NCBI GenBank assembly: GCA_944325865.1
Contig: CALVBS010000002.1
Span: 1 to 64,000 of the forward strand
Length of the DNA stretch: 64,000 nt
Direction of reading: 5' to 3'
Source: Candidatus Gastranaerophilales bacterium
Lineage (GTDB): Bacteria > Cyanobacteriota > Vampirovibrionia > Gastranaerophilales > Gastranaerophilaceae
Part shown: piece by piece, positions 56,658 to 64,000 of the stretch
Numbering within the stretch: the stretch's first letter is position 1
How the letters are laid out: every line of letters begins with the position of its first letter
Notes under the pieces: generated by a model
The model's database searches: none
Told to the model about the DNA's origin: nothing
Seen by the model: the letters and a program-made list of their open reading frames with translations, nothing else
Made by a program: the position numbers and the translations under genes

Positions 56658-58988
56658 ATGGAACAATCTTCAAACAATTTAAAACTATTTGAAGAAGATT
56701 CTTTGTCCCGAACTTCTCCCAAATATGCACTTGCCCTTGTAAATATTACCGGCCTTGGCGTTAAGACATTTAGTTATCTGATTCCTGATGAAATGCAAGA
56801 TAAAATTCAAATAGGTCAGGCAATCCTTGTTCCATTTGGCAGACAGGGATTAATTAATGCTTTTTGTGTAGGGTTTTCGAATTACCTGCCGGCAGAAATT
56901 AAGGCAAAAAAAATCAGCAAAATTCTTGATGAAACACCGCTGTTTTCAATAGACTACCTTAAACTGCTCGAGTGGGTAGCAAACTACTACTGCTGTGATT
57001 TGGTGACCGTTTTGAATGCTGCAATACCTTTAAAACTCATTGAAAAAGCTTCAAAAACAGAGCAGGCTGTTGAGTTTGTAACATTTGACGGAGCAACCAA
57101 AAGACAGAAAGAGGTACTGGAAAAATTAAAAAACAGCGGAAAAATGCCGCTTGTTATGTTTGAAAAATATGCAAAGACAACACGCCAGACTATAAAAAAA
57201 CTTGAAATCCTCGGATGTGTAAAACTTACAACCGAAGAAATCTACAGAAACCCGCTTGATATCTTAAACATTGATTCAACAGAACCACTTTATAAACTTG
57301 AAGGAGAACAACTGGCAGCCTATGAGGGAATAAATAAAAAAATAACGGAATACACTACCCCCTCACCCCTTGCGGGAGAGGGCAGGGTGAGGGGTTCAGC
57401 AGAAACCACTCAACAGACAACACCGCCGGTGCTGCTTCTGCACGGCGTCACTGCAAGCGGCAAAACAGAAGTTTATTTCAAACTTATTGACGATACTATC
57501 AAGGCAGGAAAAAATGTCCTGTTTCTTGCTCCTGAAATAGCTCTCGCCTCACAACTTACCAAGCGTCTTGCAAAAAAATTCGGCACAAAAGATGTCGCAA
57601 TCTGGCATAGCAGTATTTCTGACGGTGAAAGATACGATGTTTGGCAAAGACTTTACAAAAACGATATTAAAATTCTTGCCGGAGCACGCTCGGCCGTCTT
57701 TGCACCGTTAAAAAATATCGGACTTATCATAATCGATGAAGAACACGAGGGAGCGTACAAACAAACAAGCCCTGCACCGCGGTATGATGCAAAAGTCGTT
57801 GCACAAAAACTTGCAATGTTTCATCATTGCCCGCTTCTACTCGGGTCTGCAACTCCTGACATTTCTGTTTACTACAGGGCAGTGAATTCAGGCAGCCTTT
57901 TTGAGATGAAACACCGCTACAGAAACGCCCCGATTGCACCGGTAACTGTCATAAACATGCAGGAACATGCCCGTGCAGCGTACAAAAGTGTAATCTCAAA
58001 ACCGCTGCAGGTTGCAATAACAGAAACGCTTGAGAAGAAACAACAGGTAATCTTATTAATAAACCGCAGAGGTTTTGCAACATTCACCCAGTGTCAGGCT
58101 TGCGGACATGTCATAGAATGCCCGAACTGTGCCATCCCGATGATTTGGCATGCAAAAGACCAGCGTTTAAAATGCCACTACTGCAATCAGGTTGAACCAT
58201 TTCCCGATGTCTGTCCTGAATGCGGCTCAGATGCATTAAAAATCAGCGGGACAGGTACTCAAAAAATAGAACAATACATAAAAGATTTATTCCCCGAACA
58301 CAATGTAGAACGTGTTGACAGCGATGTATTAGTAAGAAAAGGCGAACATATCAGGCTTCTTGAACGATTCCAGAAAGGCGATATTGATATCCTCGTCGGA
58401 ACCCAGATGATTGCAAAAGGACTCGATAACCCTAATGTTACACTTGTCGGCGTAATATCAGCGGATGCAAGTTTCAATCTGCCAGATTTCAGAGCATCTG
58501 AAAGAGGGTTCCAGCTTTTGACACAGGTAGCAGGCCGTGCAGGAAGAGGCGAATTTACGGGAAGAGTTTTCTTCCAGACCTACAACCCTGACTATTACGC
58601 ACTTGCAAGTGCAAAATCCCAGAATTACAACGAATTTTATATGACAGAAATTGCTGCCCGTGAAGAATTCGACTATCCGCCTTTCAGCCAGATGGTAAGA
58701 CTGATTATAAGTTCAACAAACAACTTCCGTGCCGAAAAATCCGCACAGGAAATTGCAATGAGAATGTGTCTTATGATAGACAAATACGGAATCTCTGAAC
58801 GACTGGAAGTTCTCGGTCCGACACCGTGCGTTATTGAAAGGATTAACGGCTATTACAGATTTCAAATCATCATTAAAAATAAACTCGACGAAAAAGGCCA
58901 CAACTTTATCTCAAGTTTCCTGAACAAAATCACCATGCCGAAAGATATTAAACTTGCTATCGATGTTGATCCGCTTGACATTTTGTAA
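56658..58988 (+). CDS. priA: Primosomal helicase PriA with repeat-derived insert
   Basis: 776 residues. N-terminal 3-prime DNA-binding domain (about 20-120), winged helix, then helicase: Walker A LLLHGVTASGKTEVYF (near 263), DEEH box LIIIDEEHEGAYKQ, zinc clusters in CQACGHVIECPNC and CHYCNQVEPFPDVCPECGS (about 480-525), and VGTQMIAKGLDNPNVTLVG. PriA restarts collapsed replication forks. Just before Walker A, residues about 234-248 (TPSPLAGEGRVRGSA) are encoded by a GC-rich palindrome that also occurs in the intergenic cluster at 8831-8868. The frame is kept, so the protein is probably functional. Confidence 0.95.
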   Translation: MEQSSNNLKLFEEDSLSRTSPKYALALVNITGLGVKTFSYLIPDEMQDKIQIGQAILVPFGRQGLINAFCVGFSNYLPAEIKAKKISKILDETPLFSIDYLKLLEWVANYYCCDLVTVLNAAIPLKLIEKASKTEQAVEFVTFDGATKRQKEVLEKLKNSGKMPLVMFEKYAKTTRQTIKKLEILGCVKLTTEEIYRNPLDILNIDSTEPLYKLEGEQLAAYEGINKKITEYTTPSPLAGEGRVRGSAETTQQTTPPVLLLHGVTASGKTEVYFKLIDDTIKAGKNVLFLAPEIALASQLTKRLAKKFGTKDVAIWHSSISDGERYDVWQRLYKNDIKILAGARSAVFAPLKNIGLIIIDEEHEGAYKQTSPAPRYDAKVVAQKLAMFHHCPLLLGSATPDISVYYRAVNSGSLFEMKHRYRNAPIAPVTVINMQEHARAAYKSVISKPLQVAITETLEKKQQVILLINRRGFATFTQCQACGHVIECPNCAIPMIWHAKDQRLKCHYCNQVEPFPDVCPECGSDALKISGTGTQKIEQYIKDLFPEHNVERVDSDVLVRKGEHIRLLERFQKGDIDILVGTQMIAKGLDNPNVTLVGVISADASFNLPDFRASERGFQLLTQVAGRAGRGEFTGRVFFQTYNPDYYALASAKSQNYNEFYMTEIAAREEFDYPPFSQMVRLIISSTNNFRAEKSAQEIAMRMCLMIDKYGISERLEVLGPTPCVIERINGYYRFQIIIKNKLDEKGHNFISSFLNKITMPKDIKLAIDVDPLDIL
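57359..57395. repeat. Palindromic repeat inserted in the priA coding sequence
   Basis: CCCCTCACCC and GGGTGAGGGG arms around TTGCGGGAGAGGG. Nearly the same sequence lies at 8831-8868 outside genes. It adds about 13 codons in frame in the linker before the helicase domain. Confidence 0.8.
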
Positions 58989-59057
58989 CAAAATAAGCAG
59001 AAAATAGCAAAAATTTTTCTTCACAACTATTATATAAATAAAAAAGAAAGGAAAATT

Positions 59058-59525
59058 ATGGCAATCAGACCTATCGGAGCCGTTCCAAACTTTACGGCAA
59101 AAGCAAAGACAGAAAAAGGCAATGAATATGAAACCTGCAATACAGGGAAAATAGCAGGAGGAACCATCGGTGCTGCTTTGGGTAGTTACAATATATGGAG
59201 TACAAACAAAAAAATAAATATAGCATTAGATCAAGTAAAAGATTTTAGTGAACAAATAGGAAATGAAATTAAAGAAGAATTATCCCAGGCTGATAAGCAG
59301 GAACTTAATCAAGCATTTACTACAAGTAAAAAAATCGGTAAAGGTGTAGCTTTTACTATCGCAGGAATTAGTGCATTAATTTTAACAGGTATAGGCTTAT
59401 TAGCAGGAAAAATTTATGACAACAAACAAAATGAAAAAAGAGAAAAAGCTGCTGACATAGCCGCAGAAGAAAATAAAAAAACACAACAGCCCCAAAAAGA
59501 ATCAAAAACCGAACAAACAAAATAA
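59058..59525 (+). CDS. Small membrane protein, 155 residues
   Basis: 155 residues with AAAGGAA upstream and a 15-bp-stem terminator after it. A short Gly-rich hydrophobic stretch (about 31-44, AGGTIGAALGSYN) and one clear transmembrane helix (about 96-117, VAFTIAGISALILTGIGLLA) flank an acidic helical middle; the Lys/Glu/Gln-rich C-terminal tail is cytoplasmic or periplasmic. No family recognised. It begins MAIRPIGAVPNFTAKAKTEK. Function unknown. Confidence 0.75.
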   Translation: MAIRPIGAVPNFTAKAKTEKGNEYETCNTGKIAGGTIGAALGSYNIWSTNKKINIALDQVKDFSEQIGNEIKEELSQADKQELNQAFTTSKKIGKGVAFTIAGISALILTGIGLLAGKIYDNKQNEKREKAADIAAEENKKTQQPQKESKTEQTK

Positions 59526-59529
59526 GTAC

Positions 59530-59568
59530 AAAAGATACGGACTGCAAATACAGTCCGTATCTTTTTAC
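59530..59568 (+). terminator. Terminator of the small membrane protein gene
   Basis: AAAAGATACGGACTG with its exact complement, loop CAAATA, then a T-run. It overlaps the stop of the prepilin remnant on the other strand. Confidence 0.9.
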
Positions 59569-59681
59569 AAATATTTCTTGCATAATCTATTTAGGTAATT
59601 TTTAAAGAAATTACTTTCAGTTAAAGCTTTGTAAGTACACCCTGCACCGTTCATTGAATTAGTTGAAGAGGCAGAACAATA
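59565..59681 (-). pseudogene. Prepilin remnant, C-terminal piece only
   Basis: Read on the minus strand this encodes YCSASSTNSMNGAGCTYKAL followed by TESNFFKNYL. It aligns closely with the C-terminus of the module A prepilin (YCSATSTSSYNGIACTYKAL, TEKDYFKN). The leader, helix and globular core are missing. Homology stops at 59681, exactly where a regulator fragment begins on the other strand. Confidence 0.75.
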
Positions 59682-59852
59682 AATATAGAAAAAATAATAA
59701 AAGCATTCAATATTCAGCCGGAAGAACTCTTTACTTTTTCATACGATGCAGATAATAAAGAACTCATTGAAGACATTAACAGACTAATGCTAAATGCTCC
59801 AAGTTCAAAAATTCGTATGGCTCATAAAATTATTACAGCACTTTTTGAATAA
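59682..59852 (+). pseudogene. XRE regulator remnant, C-terminal piece only
   Basis: The plus-strand frame NIEKIIKAFNIQPEELFTFS through HKIITALFE to TAA at 59850 aligns with the C-terminal half of the regulator at 27095 (TLEKILRVLNISSSELFAFD ... YKLIKAIIAE). The helix-turn-helix half and any start codon are gone. It abuts the prepilin remnant. A single deletion of both 5-prime halves and their shared promoter region explains the structure. Its end overlaps the convergent dxr stop. Confidence 0.75.
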
Positions 59853-60993
59853 GATGTGCTATATAATCTTTAGTTTTCTCTCTTATTTTTTCATCCACTT
59901 CAAATATTTCATCAATCGTCGGTGTTTGAATAACTTTATGCTCATCATAGATTTTTTTTGTTATTTCATATATTTCATAAAGCTTAATTTTTCCATCGAG
60001 AAAGGCAAACACAGCTTCTTCATTTGCTGCATTTAAGCATACTGTTGCGGTTCCTCCGATTTTTCCTGCATTATAAGCAAGCTTCACTGTCGGAAATTTT
60101 TCAAAATCAGGTTTTTCAAAATCCAATCTTGCAATTTCAGCAAAACTAAAACTCTTAGACTTAATCCCTTCATAACGCTCAGGGTATGTAATTGCATATT
60201 GTATAGGTATATGCATACTTGGCAAACCTAACTGAGCAATAACACTTCCGTCTTTGTATTCGATTGCCGAATGCACAATACTTTGCGGATGAACAACAAC
60301 CTCGATATCATCATAATCAAAACCGAAAAGATGATGAGCTTCAATAATTTCCAAACCTTTATTCATCAAAGTTGCACTATCAACGGTAATTTTTCTTCCC
60401 ATATTCCATCTTGGATGAGCAAGAGCTTCATTCACCGTTGCATTTTTCATTTCTTCAACTGTTTTATGTAAAAACGGCCCGCCGCTGGCAGTAATTATCA
60501 GTTTATCAACCTGTGAAATATCTTTTATGCACTGATGAATTGCACAGTGTTCACTGTCAACTGGAATTATATTTACACCGTGTTCTCTTGCCTTTGCCAT
60601 GACAATATCGCCGGCCATAACCAGTGTTTCTTTATTAGCAAGAGCAATGTCAATTCCGTTTTCTATCGCTTTCAAGGTAGGTCTTAGACCTATTTTACCC
60701 GAACAAGCCATAAGAATAATATCGTTTTCCTTATTTGAACAGATTTCTTCAAGACCATTCATACCGGTTAAAATTTTTGCGTTATGATTACCCTCTAACA
60801 AGTCGGGATTAGCTGAACTTGAAACTAATTTAGGCTGATATTTCTCTGTCTGCTTTTTCAAAAGTTCAACATTTGAGCCGCCGGCAAGAGCAATAATTTC
60901 AAACTTATCACGAATTTTATCAATAACTTCCAGAGCCTGAGTTCCTATAGAACCTGTCGAACCTATAATGCTTATTTTTCTCTTCTTTTCCAT
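59833..60993 (-). CDS. dxr: 1-deoxy-D-xylulose 5-phosphate reductoisomerase
   Basis: 386 residues; first committed enzyme of the MEP isoprenoid pathway. NADPH loop ISIIGSTGSIGTQALEVIDK, ALANKETLVMAGDIVMAKA, metal-binding PVDSEHCAIHQCI, TASGGPFLHKTVEEM, HPRWNMGRKITVDSATLMNK and VVHPQSIVHSAIEYKDGSVI are all present. It stands alone. The second 502-bp element lies 43 bases upstream of the start, so its promoter is within or right beside the element. Confidence 0.96.
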   Translation of the reverse strand: MEKKRKISIIGSTGSIGTQALEVIDKIRDKFEIIALAGGSNVELLKKQTEKYQPKLVSSSANPDLLEGNHNAKILTGMNGLEEICSNKENDIILMACSGKIGLRPTLKAIENGIDIALANKETLVMAGDIVMAKAREHGVNIIPVDSEHCAIHQCIKDISQVDKLIITASGGPFLHKTVEEMKNATVNEALAHPRWNMGRKITVDSATLMNKGLEIIEAHHLFGFDYDDIEVVVHPQSIVHSAIEYKDGSVIAQLGLPSMHIPIQYAITYPERYEGIKSKSFSFAEIARLDFEKPDFEKFPTVKLAYNAGKIGGTATVCLNAANEEAVFAFLDGKIKLYEIYEITKKIYDEHKVIQTPTIDEIFEVDEKIREKTKDYIAHLIQKVL

Positions 60994-61036
60994 AACAAGA
61001 TTATTATAGTATAAACATTTTTCTTATCATAATGTA

Positions 61037-61538
61037 TGTTATAGGAACCTTTTGTTAATAAGCAAAATGTCCTTTTAATGTTCATTTCTTTCTTTTTGTT
61101 GCAAGGCAAAAAGAAAGAAATGAACCAAAGAAAGAAAAACATGCGATTAAATAAACCGAGTCAGCAGAAACTACGTTTCCGCACCTTCCTGTTTTAAATC
61201 TTCCACCGATTCACAGAACCTTTTGTACGAAAGGAGCCTATTTCTTTGCCCCCTTTATAAAGGGGGATTAAGGGGGATTTTGCCGAGCGTTCGCGTTAGC
61301 ACGATAGCGAGGCTCAAAGGTGAAAAACATAGTTTTTCACTACGTCATTTTGATTTTGCAATGCAACGCATTGCAGTTTTATCAGCGGGTTTTTCTCTTT
61401 TCCGTCTATTTTCTCTTTTTGCCTCGCAACAAAAAGAGAAAATAGACAACAATAAAGCAAGTATTCAAAAAATTAAAGAAAATCCTCCGTCACTCCGTGA
61501 CACCTCCTTTATTAAAGGAGGCTTTGTTCCCTATAACA
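61037..61538. mobile_element. 502-bp MITE-like element, copy 2 (inverted)
   Basis: Reverse complement of 26006-26507 with a few substitutions and two compensating single-base indels, and the same length. Ends TGTTATAGG and CCTATAACA; TA on each side (61035-61036, 61539-61540). Here the terminal repeats match each other better than in copy 1. The frame at 61223-61567 runs through the element and past its end and is not credible as a gene. Confidence 0.85.
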
Positions 61539-61540
61539 TA

Positions 61541-61881
61541 AATAATGTTATAATAAAAACTTATTAAGATATGTAAAATATATATTAAATATATTTACTA
61601 TTAATATAATAAGAGTTATAATATATGTATAACCATTTTCTTTATTTTCTCCTACATACTAACCTTTTACAAATAAGACAGGCCGCCCTCGGGTGGCTGT
61701 TTTTCTATATAAATGTATTACAATTTACAACACCCCATGAAATCATGGCGTCATTGTCATTTATATTGAAATGGCGTCTTTTATTATTTTTAAAACACGT
61801 TATACTGAATATGTAATCGGTTAAGGTTCACACCCGAAGATGGTAAAACTGTTTGCCGATTGAAGGGAAGAGGTATTGTGT
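61541..61881. other. Gap before the phage-like genes: terminator, repeats and a structured leader
   Basis: No supportable gene. GGCCGCC-CTCG-GGTGGCT (61681-61698) followed by GTTTTTC is a plus-strand terminator. CCATGA-AA-TCATGG is a palindrome at 61735-61748, and ATGGCGTC is repeated at 61745 and 61771. Just before the next gene AATCGG (61815-61820) can pair with CCGATT (61856-61861), enclosing 35 bases, which suggests a folded 5-prime leader. Confidence 0.5.
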
Positions 61882-62268
61882 ATGGGGTACATACATTGCT
61901 GCGGAGGCCTGCGTAAGACAAGGTCTTATAAGCTTGTTCCGCAAGCGAATTTTGTGCTGTGCGAATTGGATTATCTCAAACAATGTCCGGTATGTGGACA
62001 TACAGTCGTTCAGCTAACAAGAGTGGATAAAAATGATAATATTTCCACCGTTCGAAAAGTTAATCAAAAAGCAAAACAATTTTTAGATAAACTAAAAAAA
62101 TTCATCCTGTATGAAGAAGTTCCGTTAAAAATTCCTAAAAATAGCGGGAAGTTCTATCTGAACTACAACGAATACGGGGTGCTAAAAAGGTGTTATTCAA
62201 ATTTAAGCTCTTTAAAAATAGGGCTCTATGAAAACAAAAATCTAAACAATCACGTACAATCCTTTTAA
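61882..62268 (+). CDS. Zinc-ribbon-like hypothetical protein of a phage-like region
   Basis: 128 residues from ATG 61882, set by AAGGGAAGAGG eight bases upstream. MGYIHCCGGLRKTRSYKLVP opens the protein, and CELDYLKQCPVCGHTVVQLT supplies a C-P-x-C-G knuckle, so a zinc-binding fold with three or four Cys is likely. The rest is basic (KAKQFLDKLKKFI). Not recognised. It starts a plus-strand row with a LuxR-type HTH, an amidase and a probable virion protein, so a phage role is inferred. Confidence 0.7.
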   Translation: MGYIHCCGGLRKTRSYKLVPQANFVLCELDYLKQCPVCGHTVVQLTRVDKNDNISTVRKVNQKAKQFLDKLKKFILYEEVPLKIPKNSGKFYLNYNEYGVLKRCYSNLSSLKIGLYENKNLNNHVQSF

Positions 62269-62286
62269 AATTATCTTACTCTCTGC

Positions 62287-62312
62287 GGGATGAATTATTC
62301 ATCCCTTTTTCT
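62287..62312 (+). terminator. Terminator after the zinc-ribbon gene
   Basis: GGGATGAA, loop TTA, TTCATCCC, then TTTTTCTT on the plus strand. Confidence 0.88.
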
Positions 62313-62424
62313 TAAAAAAAATTAATGAGGAAATATTATTAAAAAATATATATAATTAATAACTATTATTTATGTATTATAAAGAAAGAATAGCAAAAGA
62401 TTTTACACAAAGGAAGATTTAATA

Positions 62425-62634
62425 ATGAAATTAACACCAAAGGAAACTGATGTTATAACTTTGGTCGCGGCCGGATATTCGGATAAAGAGATTGGGTTTC
62501 AATTAAATATTTCTTACGGAACGGTCAGGGATTACATTGATAAAATTATTTTAAAAACTCAAGCCAGAAACCGAACTCATGCGGCTATGTTATACGGACA
62601 AAAAAATCCTGAATGGATGCTCAGTATCCGATAA
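62425..62634 (+). CDS. LuxR/GerE-type helix-turn-helix protein
   Basis: 69 residues that are nearly all a GerE domain: KLTPKETDVITLVAAGYSDK EIGFQLNIS, then YGTVRDYIDKIILKTQ and RTHAAMLYG. No receiver or sensor domain, so activity would be set by amount rather than phosphorylation. AAGGAAG before the ATG. It precedes the amidase by 18 bases and may control the late phage-like genes. Confidence 0.85.
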   Translation: MKLTPKETDVITLVAAGYSDKEIGFQLNISYGTVRDYIDKIILKTQARNRTHAAMLYGQKNPEWMLSIR

Positions 62635-62652
62635 ATTTTATAAGGGGCAACT

Positions 62653-63150
62653 ATGAAAAAAATTATTATTCATTGGACTGCCGGTAATTACTTCCCATCT
62701 GATTATGAAAAACAATTTTACCATTTTTTAATAGATAAAGATGGTAATATTTTTGAAGGGAAGTTCAAACCGGAAAACAATTTACGCTGTGTAAAAGGCC
62801 ACTATGCCGCACATACCGGAGGCGGGAATACAGGTTCTATAGGAATTGCAATGTGCGGAATGTACGGTTTTAAGAATAAAAATTGTCAGGGGGCTTATCC
62901 GATTACAGCAAAACAATTTGAAGCGACAATGGAATATTGTGCAAAACTCGCAATTAAATATCGTATTCCTATTGCACCTGAAACGGTTATGACACATTAT
63001 GAATTCGGGAAAAAACATCCCGAGACTACAAGTGCAGGCAAGATTGATATTACATTTATCCCGTCATATCCGTGGTTAGAGAAAAATGATGTCGGGAAAT
63101 TTATCCGCTCAAAAATCAAATGGTACAAAGAGAAATTGCAAGGAGAATAA
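62653..63150 (+). CDS. N-acetylmuramoyl-L-alanine amidase (endolysin-like)
   Basis: 165 residues of the amidase_2/PGRP fold, without signal peptide. Zinc ligands are His7 in KKIIIHWTAGNY and the His in VMTHYEFGKK; the third is Asp in AGKIDITFIPS rather than Cys or His, with Lys nearby as in phage T7-type amidases. GHYAAHTGGGNTGSIGIAMC lines the groove. It cuts the bond between muramic acid and the stem peptide. The bare catalytic domain in a row of phage-like genes fits an endolysin. Confidence 0.88.
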   Translation: MKKIIIHWTAGNYFPSDYEKQFYHFLIDKDGNIFEGKFKPENNLRCVKGHYAAHTGGGNTGSIGIAMCGMYGFKNKNCQGAYPITAKQFEATMEYCAKLAIKYRIPIAPETVMTHYEFGKKHPETTSAGKIDITFIPSYPWLEKNDVGKFIRSKIKWYKEKLQGE

Positions 63151-63152
63151 AT

Positions 63153-64000
63153 ATGGAAGTTTCATACTATGATCTTTCCGGCGGAATCAATATGGCATTG
63201 ACCAAAACCGAACTCGGTCTGGATACAAAAAAACTTTACTGGACAGATTCAGAAAACATTGAAATTCTTCAAAACAGAGGCATAGTTAAACAGAAGGGAA
63301 ACACTCTTTTTCTGGAACTGCCTGACGGAGAAACAATCACAGGTCTCTGTGAAATGAAACATGATAAATTATTGAAGCTTGTCATAACAACGGCTTCCGG
63401 AAAAATTTACATATATAATCAAACTACAAAAAACTTACAACTTCTTGAGAAAACAATTAACGGACAAATGCCTGTTTTTGCAAAATTTCTTGACGGGGTA
63501 TTAATATCAAGCAAATCCGACAGTTTGTTTTATATAAAAAATAACGATACAAATGATGTTGAAGAATGCAATCTTAAAGATTCTGAAGGGAATCCCGTTT
63601 ACAGCAATGTAATCGGAATACACAAAGGTCGTGTCTGGGTTGCGGATAACTCCACAATATATTATTCTGCTCTCGGAACATACAATGATTTTACAACCGA
63701 AGGAGATGCAGGATACATAAGGAATTTTCATACCAATACCGACACAATCACGGCACTTTATACATATAAAGATTATCTGGCAATTTATAAGAAAAATGCA
63801 GTATATCTTTTAACAGGTATAAGTGATGAAGATTTTGCAGTAACACAATTTGCCGACAAAGGTGCACTATCTTCCCGCGGTATTGTAAATGTTGAAAACA
63901 AACAATATTTCTTAAGCAGCGGGATTTTTGCCCTTGAACAGGTAGGGGAATTAAACCAGATACAACTGGGTTCCGAAATATCAAGAAATATTAATCCCGA
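63153..64000 (+). CDS. Probable phage structural protein, partial
   Basis: Open from ATG 63153 (AAGGAG eight bases upstream) to the window end, 282 residues visible. It begins MEVSYYDLSGGINMALTKTE and reads as repeated beta strands (GRVWVADNSTIYYSALGTYN, YTYKDYLAIYKKNAVYLLTG). The G-G-I-N start, W/Y-T-D-S-E-N-I-E-I and L-A-I-Y-K-x-x-A-V-Y-L strands recall the propeller-like head-closure/tail-hub proteins of short-tailed phages (P22 gp10-like). It follows the amidase by two bases. The assignment is by resemblance only. Confidence 0.6.
   Translation, partial: MEVSYYDLSGGINMALTKTELGLDTKKLYWTDSENIEILQNRGIVKQKGNTLFLELPDGETITGLCEMKHDKLLKLVITTASGKIYIYNQTTKNLQLLEKTINGQMPVFAKFLDGVLISSKSDSLFYIKNNDTNDVEECNLKDSEGNPVYSNVIGIHKGRVWVADNSTIYYSALGTYNDFTTEGDAGYIRNFHTNTDTITALYTYKDYLAIYKKNAVYLLTGISDEDFAVTQFADKGALSSRGIVNVENKQYFLSSGIFALEQVGELNQIQLGSEISRNINP

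Noticed and set aside
61625-61816. 63-residue hydrophobic frame before the phage-like genes
   Set aside because: It crosses a terminator and the 61735-61748 palindrome and has no ribosome site.
61815-61861. tRNA-like sequence before the zinc-ribbon gene
   Set aside because: A GGTTCACACC stretch resembles a T-loop but no acceptor stem or anticodon arm can be drawn. I found no tRNA or rRNA gene anywhere in the window.

Overview
The window is AT-rich bacterial chromosome with the equipment of a Gram-negative-type cell: lipid A genes (lpxC, lpxD, fabZ), KDO and heptose genes (kdsC-like, rfaE2), and a full murC-murB-ddl-ftsQ row. It also has a flagellar/type III-type ATPase and several class III-like prepilins that all carry the leader FTLAEVLITLGIIG. 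This combination, with many lineage-restricted small proteins, fits a gut non-photosynthetic cyanobacterial relative (Vampirovibrionia/Melainabacteria, probably Gastranaerophilales). That placement is an inference from gene content; no marker was aligned.

Layout. 1-3.6 kb: the open end of a large Gln/Ala-rich coiled-coil protein, an unknown gene, and a small-protein/rhodanese operon with a possible cysteine-codon attenuator. 4-8.7 kb: lysC, a TPR protein and a KdsC-like phosphatase, divergent from a PAS histidine kinase. 8.7-9.1 kb: a decayed palindromic repeat cluster. 9.3-18.6 kb: a prepilin, malQ, a TPR/NHL lipidic-export-type protein, fliI, rpmI-rplT, a regulator/prepilin pair, an MBL hydrolase and nadE. 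18.6-26 kb: ftsQ, ddl, murB, murC, a GNAT protein and leuS. 26-31.8 kb: a 502-bp mobile element, unknown genes, rpsP, an orphan sugar permease, a DUF475 protein and a glycosyltransferase. 31.9-36.4 kb: a UPF0210 protein, a MotAB/ZorAB-like motor pair and trxB. 37-45 kb: pgi, a second prepilin/regulator pair, two tandem amino-acid permeases, glyQ, a small P-loop kinase and a NarL-type regulator. 45-54.5 kb: a GH13-like enzyme, nusB-ftsY, the lipid A/heptose operon, four tiny genes and asd. 54.5-61 kb: a third prepilin/regulator pair, dapB, a PC4-like protein, priA, a fused remnant of a fourth prepilin/regulator pair, and dxr. 61-64 kb: the second 502-bp element and the edge of a phage-like region (zinc-ribbon protein, LuxR-type HTH, amidase, structural protein).

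The biosynthetic genes connect: lysC, asd and dapB make diaminopimelate precursors for the peptidoglycan built by murB, murC and ddl. FabZ, LpxC, LpxD, KdsC and RfaE2 serve lipid A and core. malQ, the GH13-like enzyme and pgi feed glycogen/maltodextrin carbon into glycolysis.

The most interesting signals are these. (1) A repeated module of a prepilin gene divergent from a small XRE regulator, each with its own operator-like repeats, seen three times intact and once as a deletion remnant. (2) A short reading frame ending Cys-Cys-stop ahead of a terminator that abuts a rhodanese start. (3) A pair of nearly identical 502-bp TA-flanked elements. (4) A palindromic repeat inserted in frame in priA. 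(5) Several genes whose start codon lies 6-9 bases after a -10 box with no Shine-Dalgarno, suggesting leaderless mRNAs.
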